Shown: positions 9,410 to 18,041, counted from the first letter of the stretch. The stretch: 64,000 bases of DNA from Microbacterium neungamense (GCF_024971095.1 NZ_CP069717.1:2108001-2172000), one strand, 5' to 3'. Notes: generated by a model from the letters alone, not told the origin. Made by a program: numbers and translations.

Positions 9410-10546
9410 TCAGAGATCCACGCCGATCAGCACCGGCTCCGGCTGCAGCAGCAGCCCGAACTCGGCGTGCACGCGGCTGCGGATGAAGCGGGCCAGCTCG
9501 GCGATCTCCGCCGCGGTCGCGCCGCCGCGGTTGGTGAGCGCGAGGGCGTGCTTGCTCGACACGCCGGCCCGCGAACGCGGCAGCTTGAACCCCTTGCGGA
9601 TGCCGGACTGCTCGATCAGCCACGCCGCGCTGACCTTGACCTCCGCCGGCGATGCGTCCGTGACCGGCACGATCCCGCCGTACGCGGCCAGCGGGATGAC
9701 GGTGACCGCGTCCAGATCCGGGGTGACCGGCCACCGCGGGCACTCCGGAGGCAGCGCGCGGGCGACGGATTCCGGCACGATCGCGTTCTGGAAGAAGGAG
9801 CCGGCGCTGTTCGTGTCCGGGTCGGCGGGGTCGAGCAGCATCCCCTTCGCCGCGCGGGTGGCGAGGATGCGCTCGCGCACCCAGGTCAGCGGCACCGGCT
9901 CGTCGCCGTCGATCCCGAGCGCCCGGCGGAGCTGCTCGCCGCGCACGGTGCGGGCGCCGTGCGGGGCGACGGCGAGATCGAGGGTGACCGACAGGATCAC
10001 CGCGCGGCGACGGGTCGACGCGCCGTAGTGGTGCTTCAGCACCGAGGTGCGGAAACCCAGCCCGAGCTCCTCGGCCGGCACGACCGCCGGCGCGCCCGCG
10101 TGCTCGTCGATCAGCTCGACCTCGACGAGCGTCTCCTGGATCTCCTGACCGTACGCGCCGACGTTCTGCACGGGGGCGGCGCCGACCGTGCCCGGGATGC
10201 CGGACATCGCCTCGATCCCGGCGTAGCCGCGCTCCACGGCGTAGGAGACGAGGCCGTCCCACGAATGCCCGGCCTGGACACGCAGGCGCACGCGCCCCTC
10301 GTGCGGGGACGGCAGTTCCTCGATGCCGGAGGTGAGCACGCGGATCACGGTGCCGTCGAACCCGGCATCCCCCGCGAACAGGTTGGAGCCGCCGCCGAGG
10401 ACGAACCAGTCGTCGCCGCGCTGCCAGACCTCCTGCAGCGCCTCGATCAGCTCCGCACGCGTGACGGCGTCGAGCATCCGCTGCGGTGCCCCGCCGGTGC
10501 GGAGCGTCGTGAGAGCCGAGAGCGGGATCGGCGAGATCTCCGGCAT
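9410..10546 (-). CDS. murB: UDP-N-acetylenolpyruvoylglucosamine reductase
   Basis: Reduces UDP-GlcNAc-enolpyruvate to UDP-MurNAc with NADPH and FAD, an early cytoplasmic step of peptidoglycan synthesis. The protein is 378 residues. The FAD-binding segment LGGGSNLFAGDAGFDGTVI is near residue 50, AGIEAMSGIPGTVGAAPVQN near 115, and the catalytic-serine region NSAGSFFQNAIV near 250. The ATG is 1 nt past the hadB stop, so it is the third gene of a hadA-hadB-murB operon. Confidence 0.96.
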   Translation of the reverse strand: MPEISPIPLSALTTLRTGGAPQRMLDAVTRAELIEALQEVWQRGDDWFVLGGGSNLFAGDAGFDGTVIRVLTSGIEELPSPHEGRVRLRVQAGHSWDGLVSYAVERGYAGIEAMSGIPGTVGAAPVQNVGAYGQEIQETLVEVELIDEHAGAPAVVPAEELGLGFRTSVLKHHYGASTRRRAVILSVTLDLAVAPHGARTVRGEQLRRALGIDGDEPVPLTWVRERILATRAAKGMLLDPADPDTNSAGSFFQNAIVPESVARALPPECPRWPVTPDLDAVTVIPLAAYGGIVPVTDASPAEVKVSAAWLIEQSGIRKGFKLPRSRAGVSSKHALALTNRGGATAAEIAELARFIRSRVHAEFGLLLQPEPVLIGVDL

Positions 10547-10547
10547 C

Positions 10548-10949
10548 TCAGACGGCGACCCGCAGCTGGGCCTTCACCAGCACGGTGGTCCCGGCGGAGG
10601 TGACCTTGAGGTCGATGCGCGCGGCCTCGTCGTCCACCGCGCCGACCGTGGCGACCACGTGCACGTCCGCGCCGTCGACGGGGTCCACGACGACGGGCTT
10701 GGTGAAGCGCACGCCGTAGTCGAGGATCCGCGCCACATCGCCCAGCGCCGAGACGACCACGGACGAGGCGATGCCCATCGTGAGCATGCCGTGCGCGAGC
10801 ACGCCCGGCAGCCCCACCTGGGCGGCGACGTCGTCGCGGTAGTGGATCGGGTTGAAGTCTCCGGATGCCCCGGCGTAGCGCACCAGGGATTCACGGGTGA
10901 GGTGCACGGTGCGCTCGGCGATGACGTCGCCGACGGTGAACGCGGCCAT
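10548..10949 (-). CDS. MaoC-like hydratase, HadB-type subunit
   Basis: The 133-residue hotdog-fold protein carries the hydratase motif YAGASGDFNPIHYRDDVAA, with the catalytic Asp and His, and GVLAHGMLTMG. In mycobacteria HadA/HadB heterodimers dehydrate (3R)-hydroxyacyl-ACP in fatty acid elongation; the neighbouring hadA-type gene supports the same pairing here. The ATG at 10949 overlaps the previous stop by one base (TGATG), favouring translational coupling; a GTG one codon earlier is possible. Confidence 0.85.
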   Translation of the reverse strand: MAAFTVGDVIAERTVHLTRESLVRYAGASGDFNPIHYRDDVAAQVGLPGVLAHGMLTMGIASSVVVSALGDVARILDYGVRFTKPVVVDPVDGADVHVVATVGAVDDEAARIDLKVTSAGTTVLVKAQLRVAV

Positions 10950-11410
10950 CACGCGGCCTCCCCTTCTTCGCCCGAGCCGACCAGCAGCACGCTGGTCGCG
11001 GTGACGACGTGCGCCCCGTCGGCGTCGGTGATCTCCGCTTCGCTCGTGATCATCGCGTTGCCGCCCATGGCACGGATGCCGGTGACGCGGAGCCGCCCGG
11101 TCAGCTCGTCGCCGGCGACGATGGGACGCGTGTACTGGAAGCGCTGCTCGGCGTGGATGGTCCGGGCGAGCACGATGCCGGAGTCGGGCTCGGCGAGCAG
11201 CTGCTGCAGGGTCAGATCCTGGATGACCATCGCGAAGGTGGGCGGTGCGACGACGTCCGGGTAGCCGAGCGCGCGGGCCGCCTCGACGTCGGTGTGCAGG
11301 GGCGCGTCCGCGAAGACCGCGCGGGCGAACTCGCGCACCTTCTCACGGCCGACGAGGTACGGCGGGGTCGGCGGGAACTCGCGGCCGACCAGTTCGGGGT
11401 TCACTGGCAC
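10949..11410 (-). CDS. MaoC N-terminal-domain dehydratase, HadA-type subunit
   Basis: The 153-residue protein matches the FAS1-type dehydratase region (MPVNPELVGREFPPTPPYLV, then VVAPPTFAMVIQD and QRFQYTRPIVAGDELTG). Such subunits bind the acyl chain and lack the full catalytic dyad, which the HadB-type partner downstream supplies. The GTG at 11410 is 6 nt after TAGGAT (minus strand, 11417-11422), so the operon is probably transcribed as a leaderless mRNA from here. Confidence 0.82.
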   Translation of the reverse strand: MPVNPELVGREFPPTPPYLVGREKVREFARAVFADAPLHTDVEAARALGYPDVVAPPTFAMVIQDLTLQQLLAEPDSGIVLARTIHAEQRFQYTRPIVAGDELTGRLRVTGIRAMGGNAMITSEAEITDADGAHVVTATSVLLVGSGEEGEAA

Positions 11411-11501
11411 CCTCCGATCCTACCCAGGGCCCGGCGCGGCGGTTCCTCGCTCACGGGCATCCGACCGCGCGTCGCGTCCCGGCGGACGGCCTGCCGCCCC
11501 C

Positions 11502-11632
11502 GCCGGGAGCAAATCGCACCCCGCCAGGGCCAGAGCGATGCGGAATGCTCCCCGCGACGAACGCCCGCGCGATCGCCGGGAGGAGAACGCACCCGGGAGC
11601 GGCCGCGGAGGTGCAAGAACCTCCCGGCGGCC
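11502..11632. repeat. two orphan units of the GCCGGGAG palindromic repeat family
   Basis: Two imperfect units start at 11502 and 11575. Each begins GCCGGGAG, contains CGCACC and ends in a CTCCC arm (CTCCCCGC; CTCCCGGCGG). They match the tandem units at 33825-34225 in the same orientation and the inverted pair at 32653-32783. They fill the gap between the hadA promoter and the 3' end of the exporter gene; no protein gene accompanies them. Confidence 0.7.
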
Positions 11633-11649
11633 GGTGTGCAGGTCCGCGT

Positions 11650-12447
11650 TCAGCCGCGGCGACGCCCGCGGATCGCCTTGAGCGCCATCTGCAGGGCGAT
11701 CACGACGAGGTAGGCGGCGAAGAGGACGTTTCCGGCGAAGGGGTCGATCAGCGTCGCGAGCCAGGCGCCGAGCGCCGTGGTCGTGCACGCGGAGACGCCG
11801 ATGATCGCCGCGGCGACGAGGTCGACATTGCGGTGGCGGATGTTGCCGACGGTCCCGGAGACGGCGGTCGGGATCATCATCAGCAGGGACGTGCCCTTGG
11901 CGACGAGGTCGCTCGTCCCGAAGACGAGCATCAGCACGGGGACGACGATGACGCCCCCGCCGACGCCGATGAGCCCGGCGACGATGCCCGTGGCGACGCC
12001 GACGAGCACCAGTCCGGCGCCGCTCACCCAGGACAGGACCAGCTCGGCATCCCGCGAGGGGATCACGACGAACAGGCTCACGATGACGACGGCGAGGAAG
12101 CCGACGAAGCTCCATCGCAGCGCGGTCTGCGAGACGCGGGCCAGCATCCGGATGCCGATCTGCGCGCCCACGACCGCCCCGGCGGCGAGGATGAGCGCGG
12201 CGATCCATGCCACGGCATCCGCCAGCGCGTACGAGATCACGCCCACGGCGGCGGTCGGCACGATCGCGGCCAGCGAGGTGCCCGCCGCGCGGCGCTGGTC
12301 GAAGTGCAGAATCAGCACCAGCAGCGGGACGATCACGGTGCCGCCGCCGACGCCGAACAGGCCGGAGAGGAGACCGGCCATCAGGCCGATGCCCACGAAG
12401 GCGAGGTACGCGCGGGGCCCCCGGGTGATGGCCTGGTCCGCGTTCAC
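11650..12447 (-). CDS. TauE/SafE-family anion exporter
   Basis: The 265-residue membrane protein has about eight helices in two halves, each opening with the family motif GLLSGLFGVGGGTVIVPLL or GLIGVGGGVIVVPVL. Family members export sulfite, sulfoacetate or similar organic anions; the substrate is unknown. Start GTG 12447 is 6 nt past TAGGCT (12454-12459, minus strand), so it is likely leaderless and transcribed alone. Confidence 0.88.
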   Translation of the reverse strand: MNADQAITRGPRAYLAFVGIGLMAGLLSGLFGVGGGTVIVPLLVLILHFDQRRAAGTSLAAIVPTAAVGVISYALADAVAWIAALILAAGAVVGAQIGIRMLARVSQTALRWSFVGFLAVVIVSLFVVIPSRDAELVLSWVSGAGLVLVGVATGIVAGLIGVGGGVIVVPVLMLVFGTSDLVAKGTSLLMMIPTAVSGTVGNIRHRNVDLVAAAIIGVSACTTTALGAWLATLIDPFAGNVLFAAYLVVIALQMALKAIRGRRRG

Positions 12448-12507
12448 CGGACCAGCCTATCCCGGGAGCCCCGCCGGCCCCGGCCCGCAGCCGGGGCCGG
12501 GGGCGTC

Positions 12508-13000
12508 TCAGACCTCCTGATCCGCCTTGATCGGCACCGCGATCGACTGCGTGAGCGCCTGCTCGTAGCGCCGCTGCCGGCGCCGCAGCCAGAGCCCTCC
12601 GGCGATGAGCAGCGCCAGTGCGATGTACGCGGCGGCGGCGAACGGCTGCAGGATCAGCGTCGACAGGTCGCCCTGGCTCAGCTGCAGCGCCTTGCGCAGG
12701 TAGTCCTCGCCCATCGGGCCGAGGATCATGCCCACCACCAGCGGCGCCACCGGATAGCCGTACCGGCGCATGAAGTAGCCGAGCACGCCGATGACCAGCA
12801 GGATCAGCACGTCGACGACGGCGAAGTTCAGCGCGTACGCGCCGAACGCCGCGAACAGCAGGATGCCGGCGTACAGGTACGGCCTCGGGATCTGCAGCAG
12901 CTTCACCCACATCCCGACCAGCGGGAGGTTCAGCACGATGAGGATGACGTTGCCGATGTAGAGGCTCGCCACCAGTGCCCACACCAGCGCGGGCTGGTTC
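12508..13000 (-). pseudogene. tctA: 3' remnant of tripartite tricarboxylate transporter permease
   Basis: The minus strand encodes the last ~160 residues of a TctA permease (QPALVWALVASLYIGNV, NLPLVGMWVKLLQIPRPYLY, GYPVAPLVVGMILGP), with a normal C-terminus and stop. TctA proteins are about 500 residues, so roughly two thirds is gone. Homology ends near 13000 and sequence of a two-component gene on the other strand begins at once, marking a deletion junction. The partner genes tctB and tctC are absent. No start codon or ribosome site remains. Confidence 0.82.
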
Positions 13001-13663
13001 CGCCGCCGCATCCACCGCCTCGAGCCGCACCAGATCACGGCGCTGGTGCGCAACCAGGAGACGACGCTGCACGGCCTCAGCGAGGGCGTGGTGACGGTGG
13101 ATGCCGGCGGCGTGATCACCCTCGCGAACGACGCGGCTGCAGCCTTCCTCGGCACCTCCGCGGATGCCATGACCGGCGCCCGCGCGGCGGACGTGCTCGA
13201 CGAGGAGCTGATGACGGTGCTGCGCGACGGAGAGGACGCCGGCCGTCCCGTCATCGTCGGGTCCCGTGTGCTCGTCGCCCGCAGCACCGGCTCGCAGCTG
13301 GACGGGGAGCGGGTGGAGGCGACGCTGCTGCTGCGCGACCACACCGAGCTGCACGACGTCGTGCGGCGGGTGGAGGCGGCGGACGCCATCATCGCGTTCC
13401 GGCAGCGGGCGGCGCTGCCGAAGGGGCTCAGCGCCGAGACGCTCGGACGGGTCGCGGCGGCCCTCGCCGAGCATCCGGATGCCTCCGCAGCCGACATCGG
13501 GGAGCGGCTGTCGATCTCGCGGGTGAGCGCCCGGCGGTACCTGGAGCACCTGGCCAGCACGGGCCGCGCGATCCGCCGCCTCGACTACACCACGAAGGGG
13601 CGCCCCGGCACCCGGTATCGCGCGAACGAGCCGCTCTCCGGCGAGGTCGCCGTCCCGGGCTGA
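13001..13663 (+). pseudogene. chimera: CitA/DcuS-type kinase PAS region fused to CitB-type regulator DNA-binding domain
   Basis: The first part (LEPHQITALVRNQETTLHG, EGVVTVDAGGVITLANDAA, LLLRDHTELHD) matches the linker and PAS domain of citrate/dicarboxylate sensor kinases. From about 13415 the frame matches the tail of the cognate response regulator: LPKGLSAETL, then helix-turn-helix DIGERLSISRVSARRYLEHL. The kinase catalytic domain and the receiver domain are missing, so an in-frame deletion between 13352 and 13415 is inferred. The front is also lost at the tctA junction near 13001-13010, and no credible start codon exists. Such kinases are normally divergent from tctCBA, matching the remnant next door. 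Confidence 0.78.
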
Positions 13664-13664
13664 G

Positions 13665-13745
13665 CCGGACACGCACGAAGCCCGCCACTCCTCCGGACAC
13701 GCACGAAGCCCGCCGCTCCTGACGGGGCGACGGGCTTCGTGCGTG
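13665..13745. terminator. terminator of the rplQ operon with duplicated arm
   Basis: For the minus strand a 15-bp perfect inverted repeat (13698-13712 with 13731-13745, core CACGCACGAAGCCCG) follows the rplQ stop by 10 nt. A 22-nt stretch carrying the same arm occurs twice in direct repeat (13665-13686 and 13693-13714), so either copy can pair with the single complementary arm. Confidence 0.75.
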
Positions 13746-13754
13746 CGCGGGTGC

Positions 13755-14342
13755 TTACTCCGACTTCTCGGCGACGGCGTCCTCGGCGGCGGCCTCAGCG
13801 GCCTCGCCCTCGGCCTGCGACTCCGCGCCGGCCTCGGCTGCGGTGTTCTCCTCGGCCGGAGCGTCCTCGGTCGTGGTCTCCTCGGCCTCGGCGGCCTTCG
13901 GCTCCTCCGCCGCGGCCTCCTCCGACTCGGCCTTCGGCGCCTCGGCCTTGGCGGCCGGCTTCGCCGACTTCTTCTTCGGGCTGACCGGCTCGAGGACGAG
14001 CTCGATCACGGCCATCGGGGCGTTGTCGCCCTTCCGGTTGCCGACCTTGGTGATGCGGGTGTAGCCGCCCTCGCGCTCCGCGACCAGCGGGGCGATCTCG
14101 GTGAACAGGACGTGCACGACTTCCTTGTCACCGATCACGGACAGCACGCGACGACGAGCGTGCAGATCACCGCGCTTGGCGAAGGTGATCAGGCGCTCGG
14201 CGAGCGGACGCAGGCGCTTGGCCTTGGTCTCGGTCGTCTTGATCGACTTGTGGGTGAACAGCGCCGCGGCGAGGTTCGCGAGAAGAAGGCGCTCGTGGGC
14301 GGGGCCGCCTCCGAGGCGGGGACCCTTGGTGGGCTTGGGCAT
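13755..14342 (-). CDS. rplQ: 50S ribosomal protein L17
   Basis: Component of the large subunit at the end of the polypeptide tunnel. Residues 1-118 are canonical L17 ([20 protein letters not shown]). After residue ~120 comes a 75-residue Ala/Glu-rich acidic tail with a short basic [12 protein letters not shown] stretch; similar low-complexity tails are common in actinobacteria. It is the last gene of the infA-rplQ operon, has AGGAG before the ATG and a hairpin after the stop. Confidence 0.97.
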   Translation of the reverse strand: MPKPTKGPRLGGGPAHERLLLANLAAALFTHKSIKTTETKAKRLRPLAERLITFAKRGDLHARRRVLSVIGDKEVVHVLFTEIAPLVAEREGGYTRITKVGNRKGDNAPMAVIELVLEPVSPKKKSAKPAAKAEAPKAESEEAAAEEPKAAEAEETTTEDAPAEENTAAEAGAESQAEGEAAEAAAEDAVAEKSE

Positions 14343-14376
14343 AATCGTCTAGCTCCTGGTCAGAATAGGTCGGGTA

Positions 14377-15366
14377 TCAGAAGGACTCGTCTTCGCTGCC
14401 GCCGTAGAAGTGGGCGCCGTCGAAACCGGGCACCGAGTCCTTCAGCGACAGGCCGAGGGAGACGAGCTTGTCGCGCACCTCGTCGACCGACTTCTGTCCG
14501 AAATTGCGGATGTTCATCAGCTGCGTCTCGGAGAGGGCGACCAGCTCCGCGACGGTGTTGATGCCCTCGCGCTTGAGGCAGTTGTACGAGCGCACCGACA
14601 GGTCGAGGTCCTCGATCGGCATCGACAGCTCGCTGGAGAGCACGGCCTCGACCGGCGCCGGGCCGATCTCGATGCCCTCGGCCTCGACGTTCAGCTCGCG
14701 GGCGAGGCCGAACAGCTCGGTGAGCGTCTTCGCGGCGGATGCCACGGCGTCGCGCGGGCTGATCGAGTTCTTCGTCTCGACGTCGAGCACCAGCTTGTCG
14801 AAGTCGGTGCGCTCACCGGCACGGGTGGCGTCGACGCGGTAGCTGACCTTGAGCACCGGCGAGTAGATCGAGTCGATCGGGATCTGACCGGCCTCGGCGT
14901 ACTCGTTGCGGTTCTGCGCCGCCGACACGTAGCCACGGCCGCGCTCGATGGTGAGCTCGAGCTCGAAGCGGGCGGTGTCGTTCAGGGTGGCGATGACGAG
15001 CTCGGGGTTGTGCACCTCGACGCCGGCCGGGGCGGAGATGTCCGCCGCGGTCACCTCGCCCGCACCCGTCTTGCGCAGGTAGGCGGTGATGGGCTCGTCG
15101 CGCTCGCTGGAGACGACCAGCTGCTTGATGTTGAGGATGATCTCGGTCACGTCCTCCTTGACACCGGGGATCGTGCTGAACTCGTGCAGCACGCCGTCGA
15201 TGCGGATGGTGGTGACCGCGGCGCCGGGGATCGACGACAGCAGGCTGCGACGCAGCGCGTTGCCGATCGTGTAGCCGAAGCCGGGCTCGAGCGGCTCGAT
15301 CACGAACCGGCTGCGGTTCTCGGAGATCTTTTCCTCGGTGAGAGTGGGACGCTGTGCGATGAGCAC
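14377..15366 (-). CDS. rpoA: DNA-directed RNA polymerase subunit alpha
   Basis: Dimerises to nucleate RNA polymerase assembly; the C-terminal domain contacts UP elements and activators. The protein is 329 residues, with the N-terminal assembly domain ([20 protein letters not shown] near 30-50) and the C-terminal domain ([20 protein letters not shown] near 246-265). It starts at GTG 15366 with AAAGGA upstream and lies between rpsK and rplQ, the standard alpha-operon order. Confidence 0.98.
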   Translation of the reverse strand: MLIAQRPTLTEEKISENRSRFVIEPLEPGFGYTIGNALRRSLLSSIPGAAVTTIRIDGVLHEFSTIPGVKEDVTEIILNIKQLVVSSERDEPITAYLRKTGAGEVTAADISAPAGVEVHNPELVIATLNDTARFELELTIERGRGYVSAAQNRNEYAEAGQIPIDSIYSPVLKVSYRVDATRAGERTDFDKLVLDVETKNSISPRDAVASAAKTLTELFGLARELNVEAEGIEIGPAPVEAVLSSELSMPIEDLDLSVRSYNCLKREGINTVAELVALSETQLMNIRNFGQKSVDEVRDKLVSLGLSLKDSVPGFDGAHFYGGSEDESF

Positions 15367-15492
15367 TATGTGTTCCTTTCGATCACATGCCCGCTATATG
15401 ACATGTGGTGGGTGAGGTCTTGAGTTGTGAAGGCGAATGCTCGCGGCGGATGCCGGTCCGCAGCGAACGGCGGACCGGCATCTCGCGCGGGA

Positions 15493-15891
15493 TCAGACGC
15501 GGCGGCGCTTCGGCGGACGGCAGCCGTTGTGAGCCTGCGGCGTCACGTCCTGGATCGAGCCGACCTCGAGGCCGGCGGCCTGCAGCGAGCGGATCGCGGT
15601 CTCGCGGCCCGAGCCCGGGCCCTTCACGAAGACGTCGACCTTCTTGACGCCGTGCTCGGCGGCCTGACGGGCCGCGGACTCCGCGGCCATGCCGGCGGCG
15701 TACGGCGTCGACTTGCGCGAGCCCTTGAAGCCCACGCCACCGGACGAAGCCCAGCTGATGACGGCGCCGGACGGGTCGGTGATGGAAACGATGGTGTTGT
15801 TGAACGTCGACTTGATGTGGGCCTGGCCCAGCGCGATGTTCTTCTTCTCCTTGCGGCGCGGCTTGCGCGCGGCGGCCTTGGGTGCAGCCAT
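15493..15891 (-). CDS. rpsK: 30S ribosomal protein S11
   Basis: Lines the platform of the small subunit near the E-site mRNA exit. The 132-residue protein has a basic N-terminus ([14 protein letters not shown]) and the conserved [20 protein letters not shown] and [27 protein letters not shown] precedes the ATG. It follows rpsM by 27 bp. Confidence 0.98.
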   Translation of the reverse strand: MAAPKAAARKPRRKEKKNIALGQAHIKSTFNNTIVSITDPSGAVISWASSGGVGFKGSRKSTPYAAGMAAESAARQAAEHGVKKVDVFVKGPGSGRETAIRSLQAAGLEVGSIQDVTPQAHNGCRPPKRRRV

Positions 15892-15918
15892 GAAAGTTCT
15901 CTCCTAGTCCCTGGCCGC

Positions 15919-16293
15919 TTAGCGGGCCTTCTTCTTGCCGGCGACGGTGCGCTTCGGGCCCTTGCGGGTGCGAGCGTTGGTCTTGGTGCGCTGACCGCGG
16001 ACCGGGAGGCCACGACGGTGGCGCAGGCCCTCGTAGGAGCCGATCTCGACCTTGCGGCGGATGTCTGCGGCGACCTCGCGGCGCAGGTCACCCTCCACCT
16101 TGTAGTTGCCTTCGATGTAGTCGCGGAGCGCGACGAGCTGGTCGTCGGTGAGGTCCTTGACGCGGATCGACTCGTCGATCCCGGTGGCCTTGAGGATCTC
16201 GACCGAGCGGGTGCGGCCGATGCCGTAGATGTAGGTGAGGGCGATCACCACGCGCTTGTCGCGCGGGATGTCGACGCCGGCAAGACGTGCCAT
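15919..16293 (-). CDS. rpsM: 30S ribosomal protein S13
   Basis: Forms intersubunit bridges from the 30S head. The 124-residue protein has the usual [20 protein letters not shown] start, the [11 protein letters not shown] helix-two-turn-helix and the basic tail [17 protein letters not shown] that reaches towards P-site tRNA. AGGAGA precedes the ATG. It is separated from rpmJ by an unusually long 283-bp spacer filled with palindromic repeats. Confidence 0.98.
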   Translation of the reverse strand: MARLAGVDIPRDKRVVIALTYIYGIGRTRSVEILKATGIDESIRVKDLTDDQLVALRDYIEGNYKVEGDLRREVAADIRRKVEIGSYEGLRHRRGLPVRGQRTKTNARTRKGPKRTVAGKKKAR

Positions 16294-16410
16294 GCGGATT
16301 CTCCTGGAGTTGGTGGAGGTGTGGAGCAGAATCGGTGCCCGGGCCTCCGTCCCGAGGTGTCCCCCTTGCGGGTTCTGACTCTGCCTGTGGCATTTCCGGC
16401 TAAGCCCTTC

Positions 16411-16524
16411 CGGTCGTTGAGCGAGGACGCGCAGCGACCGAGACGAAACGCAGCCGGTCTGTATTGAGTTATCTGGTCGCGTCAGGTTTCGACTCGCTCG
16501 CGCCGTGCGCGTGCTCGCTCAACC
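16411..16524. repeat. inverted pair of GGTCGTTGAGCGAG repeats
   Basis: A unit at 16411-16449 (CGGTCGTTGAGCGAGG to GAGACGAAAC) and a complementary unit at 16485-16524 (GGTTTCGACTCGCTCG to GCTCGCTCAACC) face each other across about 35 bp. A third version lies at 35641-35681 between fusA and tuf. The pattern resembles dispersed palindromic elements common in high-GC actinobacterial intergenic regions. Confidence 0.65.
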
Positions 16525-16580
16525 TTGAGTCATCGCGCGTCAAGCGCCGCTGCGCGGCGCATGACCCGCCGATGACTCAA
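16525..16580 (-). terminator. nested hairpin overlapping the rpmJ stop codon
   Basis: Perfect 11-bp arms (TTGAGTCATCG at 16525-16535, complement at 16570-16580) enclose a second hairpin with 7-bp arms (16544-16550 and 16554-16560). The outer arm includes the rpmJ stop codon (16577-16579). It may weaken transcription between infA-rpmJ and the rpsM-rplQ part of the operon, or belong to the neighbouring repeat cluster. Confidence 0.5.
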
Positions 16581-16693
16581 CCCTGGCGCTGCTTGTGGCG
16601 GGGGTTGCTCTTGCAGATCACCATGACGCGACCGTGACGACGGATCACGCGGCAGTGGTCGCAGATGGGCTTGACGCTCGGGTTGACCTTCAT
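16577..16693 (-). CDS. rpmJ: 50S ribosomal protein L36
   Basis: The smallest large-subunit protein, 38 residues: [19 protein letters not shown] and so on. Cys11, Cys14, Cys27 and His33 form the zinc site, so this is the zinc-binding (C+) form. AGGAAA precedes the ATG. It lies 64 bp downstream of infA, the usual actinobacterial pair. Confidence 0.96.
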   Translation of the reverse strand: MKVNPSVKPICDHCRVIRRHGRVMVICKSNPRHKQRQG

Positions 16694-16757
16694 GATTTTC
16701 CTGTTCGCTGTCTTCACCGGGCAGGCGCGGGCGCCTGGGGTGTTACTTCTCGACCGA

Positions 16758-16979
16758 TCAGCGGTAGCGATAGACGATGCGGCCGCGGGTCAGGTCGTAG
16801 GGGCTGAGCTCCACGACCACGCGGTCCTCGGGGATGATGCGGATGTAGTTCTGCCGCATCTTTCCGGAGATCGTCGCCAGGACCTTGTGCCCGTTGGTGA
16901 GCTCAACGCGGAACATCGCGTTGGGCAGAGCCTCGGACACGACGCCCTCGATCTCGATGACACCGTCTTTCTTAGCCAT
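16758..16979 (-). CDS. infA: translation initiation factor IF-1
   Basis: Binds the 30S A site during initiation. The 73-residue OB-fold protein runs from [18 protein letters not shown] to [11 protein letters not shown] and matches the standard length. Longer in-frame starts upstream would fall in the promoter region and lack a ribosome site; the chosen ATG has GCGAGG before it. It is the first gene of the infA-rpmJ-rpsM-rpsK-rpoA-rplQ operon. Confidence 0.97.
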   Translation of the reverse strand: MAKKDGVIEIEGVVSEALPNAMFRVELTNGHKVLATISGKMRQNYIRIIPEDRVVVELSPYDLTRGRIVYRYR

Positions 16980-17083
16980 AGCCTCGCTGACGCTTCTGCA
17001 GATCGGCCGATCTGCGGTGGATGGGTGGGTGCGGTGCCGTCCGGGAGGACACGCCGAATCAAGGCGCAAGGCACCAAAGATCT

Positions 17084-17112
17084 ATGATAGACCCTCCGCG
17101 CGCCTGCGGCAA
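17084..17112 (-). promoter_or_regulatory. promoter of the infA operon
   Basis: On the minus strand -35 TTGCCG (17107-17112), a 17-bp spacer and -10 TATCAT (17084-17089) sit about 105 bp before the infA ATG. The region is locally AT-rich compared with its surroundings. It lies just past the 3' end of the upstream gene, so it is a separate promoter. Confidence 0.7.
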
Positions 17113-17132
17113 ATGGGCGCCCGGCGGCCCGA

Positions 17133-17798
17133 TCAGCTGATCAGGTCGGTGAACTTCTTGAAGTCGTCCTGGTTCTGCAGGTCCAGCCGCTCGCCGTTGA
17201 TCTCGACCGTCGGTGTGCCCTGGATCTCGTGCTTCTCGGCCTGCGCGACGCCGAACTTCTCGTACGTGCCCTCGGTGATGCAGTCGGCCGCGGCATCCGC
17301 ACCCACTTCGGTCGCGTACTGCGCGAGCTGCTCGTCGGTGAGGCCGGCGGTGTTCTCGGCGGGCTGGTTCTGGAACAGCGTGTCGATGTAGTCGAGCGTC
17401 TTGCTCGGCGCCTTCTCGGCGACGCAGAACACCGCGCCCGCGGACCGGGAGGAGTAGTCAGTGCCCTGGGAGAAGCGGTCCAGGATCGAGATCGGGTGGT
17501 ACTCCAGGGTGATCCGGCCGTCCTCGGCGGCGGTCCGCAGCTGCTCGCCGTAGCTCTGCTCGAACTGGTTGCAGATCGGGCACATGAAGTCGACGTACAC
17601 GGCGACGGTGTCCTCGCCCTCGCCGAAGCTGATCGCACCGCTGTCGGAGTTCACGATCTCGCCCTTCGGCGCCGCTCCGGGGTCGTTGGCGCGGTTGTTC
17701 AGCCACACCACGACGCCGCCGAGGGCGACGAGCACCACCACGACGGCGATGGAGATTCCGATGGCGAACCAGTTGGTCTTGCCCTGCGCAGCGGCCAT
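17133..17798 (-). CDS. membrane-anchored DsbA-like thioredoxin-fold protein
   Basis: The 221-residue protein has one N-terminal membrane anchor (residues ~11-34, IGISIAVVVVLVALGGVVVW) and an extracytoplasmic thioredoxin fold with active site CPIC in VAYVDF-like context (AVYVDFMCPICNQFE, near residue 72) and cis-proline region IQGTPTVEING. DsbA/DsbG-like actinobacterial proteins of this type assist disulfide formation in secreted proteins. Its partner oxidase (VKOR or DsbD) is not in the window. The position beside infA/map is common in Microbacteriaceae. Confidence 0.85.
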   Translation of the reverse strand: MAAAQGKTNWFAIGISIAVVVVLVALGGVVVWLNNRANDPGAAPKGEIVNSDSGAISFGEGEDTVAVYVDFMCPICNQFEQSYGEQLRTAAEDGRITLEYHPISILDRFSQGTDYSSRSAGAVFCVAEKAPSKTLDYIDTLFQNQPAENTAGLTDEQLAQYATEVGADAAADCITEGTYEKFGVAQAEKHEIQGTPTVEINGERLDLQNQDDFKKFTDLIS

Positions 17799-17883
17799 TG
17801 CGTTCCGATCTGTGGAGACTCACACGTGCACATCCATCTTGCCCGCGCGACGCTATGTCCTGCATGTGAGCGCCCGCCCGCGC

Positions 17884-17950
17884 CGAGAATCAGTTCCGCG
17901 CGTAAGAATCGGCGCCATGCACTGATTCTCGCGGCCGCAACCGACTCTGG
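17884..17950. repeat. CGAGAATCAG palindromic element, left copy
   Basis: Four decamers spaced exactly 9 nt apart: CGAGAATCAG (17884-17893), TAAGAATCGG (17903-17912), CTGATTCTCG (17922-17931) and CCGACTCTGG (17941-17950). The first two point one way and the last two the other, giving a 67-bp imperfect palindrome with a 19-nt period. A second copy with identical spacing lies at 19014-19080, on the other side of the nuclease-like gene. Confidence 0.85.
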
Positions 17951-18041
17951 CGGTTCCCCACATTTCGCGCTCGCTGGCGAGTTGTCCACATCCGCCGGTC
18001 CCGGCCGCGTTCGGCCGCAGCCGTGCGGCGACGATGGGGTC

